From contig NC_063188.1 in the NCBI RefSeq assembly GCF_023159225.1, positions 11,677,086 through 11,741,085 of the forward strand: a stretch of 64,000 nt of DNA, read 5' to 3'. This DNA comes from Perognathus longimembris pacificus (taxonomy: Eukaryota > Chordata > Mammalia > Rodentia > Heteromyidae). Both the position numbers and the translations under genes were made by a program. The notes beneath the pieces were generated by a model. It was not told where the DNA came from. It saw only the letters and a list, made by a program, of their open reading frames with translations, and ran no database searches. How positions within the stretch are numbered: position 1 is the stretch's first letter; each line of letters opens with the position of its first letter. Positions 57,638-64,000 of this stretch are shown piece after piece.

Positions 57638-57868
57638 AAGCTGGGTGCTGGTGGCTCACACATATAATCCTAGCTACTCAGGCTGAGATCTGAGAATCAC
57701 AGTTGGAAGCCAGCCGGGGCAGGAAAGTTCATGAGACTCTTATCTCCAATTAACCACCAGAAAACCACAAGAACTGTGTCTCATAGTGATAGAGTGCTAG
57801 CCTTGAGGAAAAGATCTCAGGAACAGTGTCTAAGCCCTGAGTTCGAGCCCCACAACCAACTAAAAAAG
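57638..57868 (+). mobile_element. B1-like/Geo dimeric SINE
   Basis: 'gctgggtgctggtggctcac' to 'ctgagttcgagccccacaac'. Head-to-head with copy 18, so their right monomers form an inverted pair about 175-200 bp apart. Confidence 0.88.
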
Positions 57869-57957
57869 AAAACAAACAAAATTCCTTTCCAATTTTCTGC
57901 CTTTTTTGCTAGTATAAGAACTAGAACATTCAGTTAAAAAAAAAAAAAAACAACCTA

Positions 57958-58158
57958 TGGAGCATGGTGCAACACTTATGTAGTCCCTACTGTTCAGGAG
58001 GTGGGGATAGGAAAATCACAGTCCCAGGCTGGTCTGCAAAAAAGCTAGAGATTCATCTGCAAAACAAAAAGCAAAAAGGACTGGGGTATGGCCCAAGTGG
58101 TAGAGTACTTGCCTGGCGAGTACAACACCCTGACTTTAATACTAGTCCCCCAAACTCC
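57958..58158 (+). mobile_element. diverged B1/tRNA-like composite SINE
   Basis: 'acttatgtagtccctactgt', then 'ggggtatggcccaagtgg' and 'tagagtacttgcctggcg'. Confidence 0.65.
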
Positions 58159-58189
58159 CCCCTCATTTTCTTTAATTTAAAATAAGAAA

Positions 58190-58700
58190 TGAATTTATTT
58201 ACATACATCACAGATTTCCTAGCAAGATCAGATAAACAGACATGGAATGTACCGAGTAACAATATTAAAATCTTTTTTTGCAAAGCTCCTCCAATAGAGA
58301 CCCTTCTGTTGCAGCTGCTGCATTCTGGCTGCTTGACATCTGCCACTATTACCTCTGACAATCTGAAAGCATCTACCAGTATCCTTAGTAGCTCTACACA
58401 ACACCTCTTCCAGTATTGTGGTGGGGGGGGGCATCTGATTGCTTTCAGATTACATATGTGTTTCAGCTTTGACAGATGCTGGGAAAGCAAGTTTCTTGTT
58501 TCCATATTGGAAAGGCCCAGACTCTTCAGTTATAGTAATTTTCCAAAGGATAAAAACTGTGCACAAGTACTGGGTATCCAAAAATGTATGATGAGTGTCT
58601 ATTAATCTTGCATTCATTAGTTTGCTTTGTCCTATTTTTCCCTCTAGTGCTTTGGAAGTTAGGCGTCCTATTTTTATTTTTCTAGTAGGCACCTTAAAAT
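58190..58700 (-). other. possible retrocopy of unknown origin
   Basis: On the minus strand, three overlapping open frames (58450-58692, 58053-58505 and 58228-58434) are followed by an AATAAA signal (58194-58199) and A-rich sequence. That order could be an old processed pseudogene with frameshifts. I cannot name a parent. The frames could be chance, and no target-site duplications are seen. Confidence 0.2.
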
Positions 58701-59154
58701 GTTAATCACTTAAGCTTACATTATGCTGTAAATAGCTAGAATTAATAAATGCTATATCCTTTCTCCAAACATGATTAGATCTTTAGTATGGTATAACAAA
58801 TCCCTTTGGCTTCACATTGCCTCCCTCAGGTTATCATCTGAGATTTTGAACTCTGGATCCTTATTCATTGCTCTGACTGTAAGCATTAGTGATTATTTAC
58901 ACTCAACTGAAGATTTTTGCCTTCTTGTCTAGATGTTCATCATTGTTTCCTACATTACTGTGGTGGTGCTGCTTCACAATGGCTCATAAGAGCCAGTTGT
59001 TAGTGTCTCTTCCAACTCTTTGTTCACTGACTTTGTTTCAGCCATGAGAGGAGAGATTTCTGTGATACAAATAAGAACTTCAGGGCTCTGAGTCAATTAT
59101 TCAATATTTACCAGTAGGCCCTCGATCTCTTGAGTGTCATATGTTTATAATATA

Positions 59155-59365
59155 TTGTTTGGGGGGCTATGCTGGTATCAGAGCTAGAAGAGAGCCTCTT
59201 GTCCCCTGACACTCTGCCACTTGAGCCACACCTCCTGTTGCATTTTTCTATTTAATTGGAGATGGAGTCTCTTGGATTTTGCTACCCAGCTGGCTTTGGA
59301 CCCTGATCCTTTGATTCTGACAGCTAGGATCACAGGTTTGAACCACTATCACCTATCTCTTTATT
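59155..59365 (-). mobile_element. diverged B1-like/Geo SINE
   Basis: 'cactctgccacttgagccac' and 'ttaattggagatggagtctc', antisense. Confidence 0.75.
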
Positions 59366-60305
59366 ACTTATAATTTTAGCATACCATTTAGTATTTTTTT
59401 CAAAGAGGACTTATTAATTTACATGTATTTGCCTGTATTCTTGAATGCTGGTTTGCCTAATAATGTTTATTGAACAAACTACTATTTGGTAGTTTTGTTG
59501 AGTTTTTCTTTTTCTTTGGGAAACAAATTTCAGTTTTTTAGCAGAATACAGTAGTACACCATATTTTTCCAATCATCTTATGCAAAAGTGATCACATGAT
59601 CCTGACAAGGTTATGAAAGGTGTCTACTGTACTTCCATTTCACTGCTCGAATTAAGGACAACATAGCTGTATCCCCAAAACTTTCTTGGGCTAGATGGTA
59701 AACTGAGGCTGGAAATCATATTTTGAGAATTCTAGTAGCAAAATGATAAAAAAAAAGAGTCTGAACACTGATACGTTTATGAAGGCAGATGTATCCTACA
59801 TGCCTTAGTTTTGATCTGACAATCCCAGTCTTTTTCATTTTGGTTTCCAATTTGGGAGATTTCCTCTATGTAAGCTTCCCACACCTAATTCATTCTTTAG
59901 CTATACCATTCTATCATTCATCCATTCTGCTGAATCCTTGTACTCAGATTTAAGTATCTGAAAACATCTTTCTATTCCATGATTGTAAATTCCATATTGA
60001 AACAGGTTCATATTCTTATGGGTTGTTTTTTTTTTTTGCCATAAAGGTAGTTAGTTTCAAATTACTTAATAGGACTGCAAACTAGAATGACAACTTCCAG
60101 ATTACCATCTGTCACTCCACCTCTGAAGTTTCCTTGAGAACAGTCAATATGAGTTCCTGAGTAAATACTTGTTAGTTGGTACAAATTTCCATTGACAATT
60201 AGAAAACATATTAGAATATTTATTCATTCTTCCCCAAATTATTTTAAGGTTTGAGTTTGAAGGTAGGAGCTGATCAATAGTTGCCATCTGATAGACATGA
60301 AATAT
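59366..60305. other. unique sequence
   Basis: No element or gene recognised. Confidence 0.35.
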
Positions 60306-60317
60306 CAGTTCATCATT

Positions 60318-60605
60318 CTAGTTTAGGAACTGGTAATTTTTCTGTAAAGGATCAACATTCTGCCATTGTAATGAAAAAGGAGCCATAGCCAATACATAAA
60401 TGAAAGGATGTGACTATATTTCAAAACAACTTATAATAATTAATATTTGGATCTCATGTAGCTATTGCATACCATAAAATATTATCTTTCCTTTTATTTG
60501 TTTCAACTACTTAAAATGTAAAATTTACTCTAAGAATTTTGGCCATACAAAATCAGGTGACAAGCTAGATTTATCCTACAGTCTATAGTTTGCTGATTCC
60601 TCTGG
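60318..60605 (+). mobile_element. Charlie-like hAT DNA transposon remnant (non-autonomous)
   Basis: 'ggtaatttttctgtaaagg' near the left end, 'aaaaggagccatagccaat' inside, and 'tctatagtttgctgattcc' at the right end follow a common hAT-Charlie-type element. The terminal inverted repeats are eroded. No transposase is present. Confidence 0.6.
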
Positions 60606-60822
60606 TTTCACTTTCAACATTTATTTGGGCCCCCCAAACCCAGTAGCCTTTATGGCTTTTGTCTCTTTCATCTTAACTTCATCACCAGCTAATGATCTTT
60701 GTGGGGAGGGGGGGATCACAGGTATTTTTTCCTTGTTATTTCCTATTTGTTCAGCCTCACTTTGGCCCCAGAATTACTGCTTCTTTCTCATGACTTCATT
60801 TTTAACCCAATAATTTATAAGT

Positions 60823-60825
<3 letters not shown>

Positions 60826-60856
<31 letters not shown>
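60826..60856. repeat. GA microsatellite
   Basis: About 14 AG units. Confidence 0.95.
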
Positions 60857-60859
<3 letters not shown>

Positions 60860-61004
60860 AGACAAAGAGAGATAATGTTCTTTTAAAAGTATTGTGAGAA
60901 TTTAAGGTAGCTGTATTTGTTAACATCTTTCTTGATATTTCAAACAATGACTAAACCAGCCCCTTTAAGGCAATATTTTTAAAACTACAGTACTGTGGAC
61001 AGAA

Positions 61005-61240
61005 TCTGGTACCAGTGACTCACACCTGATATCTTCCTGGAATCAGGAGGCTTATACGTGGAAGATGATGGGTAAAGCCAGCTCAGGCAGAAAAGTCTGA
61101 GAAATCCCATATCCAATTAACCAGTAAAATGTTAGCCTGGGAGGCATGGCTCAGATGGCCCAGCACCAGCTGTGAGCAAGAAAGCTAAGTGAGCATGAGA
61201 CCTTGGGTTCACACTCAAGAATCAGTAAAAAAAAAAAAAA
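61005..61240 (+). mobile_element. diverged B1-like/Geo SINE with A-tail
   Basis: 'taccagtgactcacacctg', 'aggcatggctcagatggcc' and 'ccttgggttcacactcaag', then poly-A. Confidence 0.75.
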
Positions 61241-62380
61241 TAGCATCAGAATAGCCATTCATAAAAATCATAATATTTGGTAGGACTTAATTGCCTCTTG
61301 TGTTAGGCTTCAATCTAGAAATATTCAGAACGTGGGTACAGACATTTGTGGATTGAGAATTCGAATCCATCATTGCTCTAATTCTCTTGGCCACATAGGC
61401 TTTATATATTTTTTGAACTGAGGGCAGCCAAGGTATCTCGCTGCCTACACAAGGTTTTGAGGAAATGAGAAGATGTACAGATTTCACTACAATATTTGCC
61501 AAAGCACATTATTACCTTGCATCTCATAGCATATTTTCATAGGAATCAATAATTTGATATCAATAGGGTTTTATACTAAGTTGAGCCTCCCTCTCTTCTT
61601 GACCCATTCTTAGCAGAAATTTACGGGAAATCTGTGGAAGCAAGCAGACACAGTTGCTTCAGGCTGAGCCGCATTACTGGGGTCATCATGAGTGCCACTG
61701 TCTGGTGCTCAGCTTAACAAATTCAGAAAGTTGATTTTTATGGCATCCACACAAAGGCGATCGGGCTTCAGGGGACTGAGTCATGCTAACCAAATTTACA
61801 GGGACTAACTGATTAAATGAGAACCCAATTGATTAATTTCCAGTGAGAAATGGTAGTGTCAGCCGGCCAGTACTTGTCTGCTTTAGAAGAAAAGAGAACT
61901 TGGAAAAGCAAATTAAAGTTCAAAGGTAGTTTGAAGAGTACAGAAATCGGGATAAGAGTTGTCAGATGTATTCAAAGGATAGTCACCAAACTATGGCGAT
62001 ATGTTGAGTTCCATTTCTCTGTTCCAGTGACAGATATTCCTTAGAGATCACGAGACTTACATGATTGATAATTCATGCCCACCATTAGAGACACACTTTC
62101 TTTCTCTTCAACTATGTCTCTAAGAAAACTGTATGCTGCGATACATAGCCTACGACTCACAGGCACGATATTCTGTTGCTATCCCCCAAAGTATGTAACT
62201 CTTTACATGAAATCAAACTCATTTTTCCCTATCCTGTATTTCCTATAATCTTGTTCTGTTTTCTGAAAATCCTCCCCCTATGTTGCTTCAGCTGAAGCTC
62301 AACTGTCCTCTCAGAACTGTCCTCCTTGCTGACTTCTTCTGTGGTGGTCATTCTCTTTTCTGGAAAAAAATCACTGAATC
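61241..62380. other. unique sequence
   Basis: No element or gene recognised. 61600-62040 is repeat-free, with only short frames. Confidence 0.4.
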
Positions 62381-62384
62381 TGGA

Positions 62385-62572
62385 AGTAGAGCAAGTAGTT
62401 AGTGCTCTAGTACTTGAGCCACACCTTCAGCCCAGTATTTTGATGGTTGATTGGAGATGGCGTGTCTTGAACTTTTCTGCCTGGGCTAGTTGTGAATTAT
62501 GATCCCCCCAGGCTTGAGCATCCTGAGTAGCTAGGAATACAGGCAGCAGCCACCAGCACCCAGCTCTTTCTT
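62385..62572 (-). mobile_element. diverged B1-like/Geo SINE
   Basis: 'gctctagtacttgagccac' and 'gagtagctaggaatacagg', antisense. Confidence 0.75.
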
Positions 62573-63166
62573 GCTTTCCATTGCCATTTCCAGTCCATTT
62601 TCTGTCCTGCAACAAATCACCCTGCTTTTACATGACCACAGACAAAACCACAGGCTACCTCTCTTTATTTTAGTCCTTGACAGCCTCTTGATTTCATGTA
62701 TGGTTTAGCTTTTGGCAAACCTTCACTCTCTGTAGCATTCTTGGTGGATTCAATCATGCACATAGATAATTCTACTTGCATTCTGGATTCTCAAGTGGTT
62801 AACCTTACCTGTCTTTTAGTGATTCTGTTTCACTCTTCCACCTCAGCTTTAGTTTTTCATTTCCATGACCCTACTCTAGATCTGACTATTACTACTAACT
62901 ACATCCTACTTCATGTTCTAAATCTAATGCATTTAATCATGCATTAAGTTTCCACTCATTCTCTGTAGTAACACATCTCCAGTAATCTGCCAAAGGATAA
63001 TTCATTGATTTTTTGCTTTTTTTTTTTTGCTATTGTCTTATAACTTTCACTTCCTTTATTGCACAGCTTAAATTCGATGACTCATTATTATCATTTCACT
63101 TTTGTGTATAGGCACAACTCCTTTGCCTCTTACCTTGTTTCATCATACCCATCTGGCAAAGACTTG
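62573..63166. other. unique sequence
   Basis: No element or gene recognised. Confidence 0.35.
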
Positions 63167-63263
63167 GATTTCTTTAATCACGCTTTGTGCCCAAGGGAAA
63201 ATAACATCACAATGTGATTTCTTAATCAAGCTTTGTGCCCAAGGAAAAAAAACATTACAATGT
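63167..63263. repeat. 49-bp tandem duplication
   Basis: Units 63167-63215 and 63216-63263 both run from 'gatttctt' through 'gctttgtgcccaagg' to 'acaatgt'. Few differences, so fairly recent. Confidence 0.85.
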
Positions 63264-63454
63264 CGACTGATCTCACTGTAAATTTATGGCCATTATCCAC
63301 AAGCAGTTTCTACTACTACTACTCAGTAATTTTACTATATTTACTGGTGAATTTATGCTCCTATTGTTCTAAACAAACTACACCTCATCTTTTCCTTCCG
63401 TTTCCAGCACCAAACTTCATCTTCATTTTCAATGCATCCTCTCATTTATTTTAC

Positions 63455-64000
63455 TTTTTATTTAATTTTATTGTTATTATAAAGATGATGTACAGAGAGG
63501 TTACAGTTACATAAAAGTCAGGTAACGAGTACATTTCTTTTTGGACAATGTCATCATCTTCCCTTGCTCTCTCCCAGTTTTTCCCTCTCATTCCCCTACA
63601 ATTTGTATAGTTTATTTTTAACACTGTCTAGTGAGTATCACTGTTATATTTGTTCACCCTTTGTCCCTCCATTTCTGTGTCCCCTCAACCCTCCAAAAAC
63701 AGATAAACAAGACAGAAAGAAAAGAAAAGAAACAGCAACAAAGAAAAAAACCTCTTGTTTCCATTTCTTGGAGCTCATTTCAATGAATATTATTTTATAT
63801 GATCAGATGCACATAGACATTGTGCCTTTGTGTTCCTCTCCTAACAGTATCTGCTTTTGGTCTCAGTGCCTAGAGTCCTGTATAATTTATCATGTCCCAG
63901 TGTATTTTAAGTCTAGCTTTCACATATGAGAGAAAACATTTGCTGTTTTGTCTCTTTGAGGATGGCTTACCTTACTTAACATGACCTGGTCTAGGTCCAT
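63455..64000 (-). mobile_element. older 5'-truncated L1, antisense, cut by window end
   Basis: The terminus 'gatgatgtacagagaggtt' at the left, a pyrimidine-rich UTR, and then 'cctcttgtttccatttcttg'. Near 63960-64000 it approaches the ORF2 end. Same subfamily as 32513 and 40840. Confidence 0.8.

Overview
This window is nuclear DNA of a placental mammal, almost certainly a rodent of the superfamily Geomyoidea (kangaroo rat, pocket mouse or pocket gopher). The main evidence is a dimeric SINE found 18 times, with an ID/tRNA-like left half and a second tRNA-like right half. It matches what I recall of the IDL-Geo SINE, described as restricted to Geomyoidea. A second dimeric SINE (7SL/B1-like left half, same type of right half), rodent-style L1 3' ends, long CA/CT microsatellites and older mammalian relics (MIR, L2, MER5-like and Charlie-like hAT, MaLR-like LTRs, 5S rRNA pseudogene) agree with this. 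I see no bacterial-type genes, operons or CRISPR arrays, and no protein-coding gene I can identify. The window is best read as intergenic or intronic.

Layout. 0-16 kb: dense SINEs and L1 ends, with antisense ancient L1 at 5.3-6.5 kb and 8.9-10.0 kb, an L1 3' end with a three-copy 53-bp tandem repeat at 10.27-10.66 kb, and a 151-bp CT tract. 16-28.9 kb: a block with no IDL-Geo insertion. Its core (17.1-23.2 kb) is nearly free of recognisable repeats and holds one weak candidate terminal exon on the minus strand (18508-18734) and a 31-bp-arm inverted repeat (21056-21221). 28.7-34.6 kb: nested repeats, including an L1 whose 5' part is inverted (twin priming), flanked by matching target-site duplications and lying inside an ancient repeat that is itself split by a MaLR-like LTR and another L1. 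36-38.5 kb: a MaLR-like LTR, three IDL-Geo copies and a B1. 40.6-48.6 kb: 5S pseudogene, a 1.6-kb 5'-truncated L1 with perfect 15-bp duplications and a readable ORF2 C-terminus, a long hairpin around a TG microsatellite, and a short L1 3' end with perfect 14-bp duplications. 48.6-55 kb: mostly unique sequence and old relics. 55-58.2 kb: four antisense IDL-Geo copies in 2.5 kb, one splitting a 107-bp tandem duplication. 58.2-64 kb: mostly unique, with a possible retrocopy, a Charlie-like hAT remnant and an antisense L1 running off the right edge.

Nothing here works as a gene system. The biology that can be read is retrotransposition: the L1 and SINE copies show A-rich tails, 9-16 bp target-site duplications and TT/AAAA-like targets, as expected if the L1 machinery mobilised both. 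I found no undescribed functional system. The most informative signals are the structural ones: the twin-primed L1, two tail-only insertions, the SINE-split tandem duplication, the foldbacks, and the repeat-poor block with its candidate exon. All family names rest on recognition of remembered consensus features, not on a database search.
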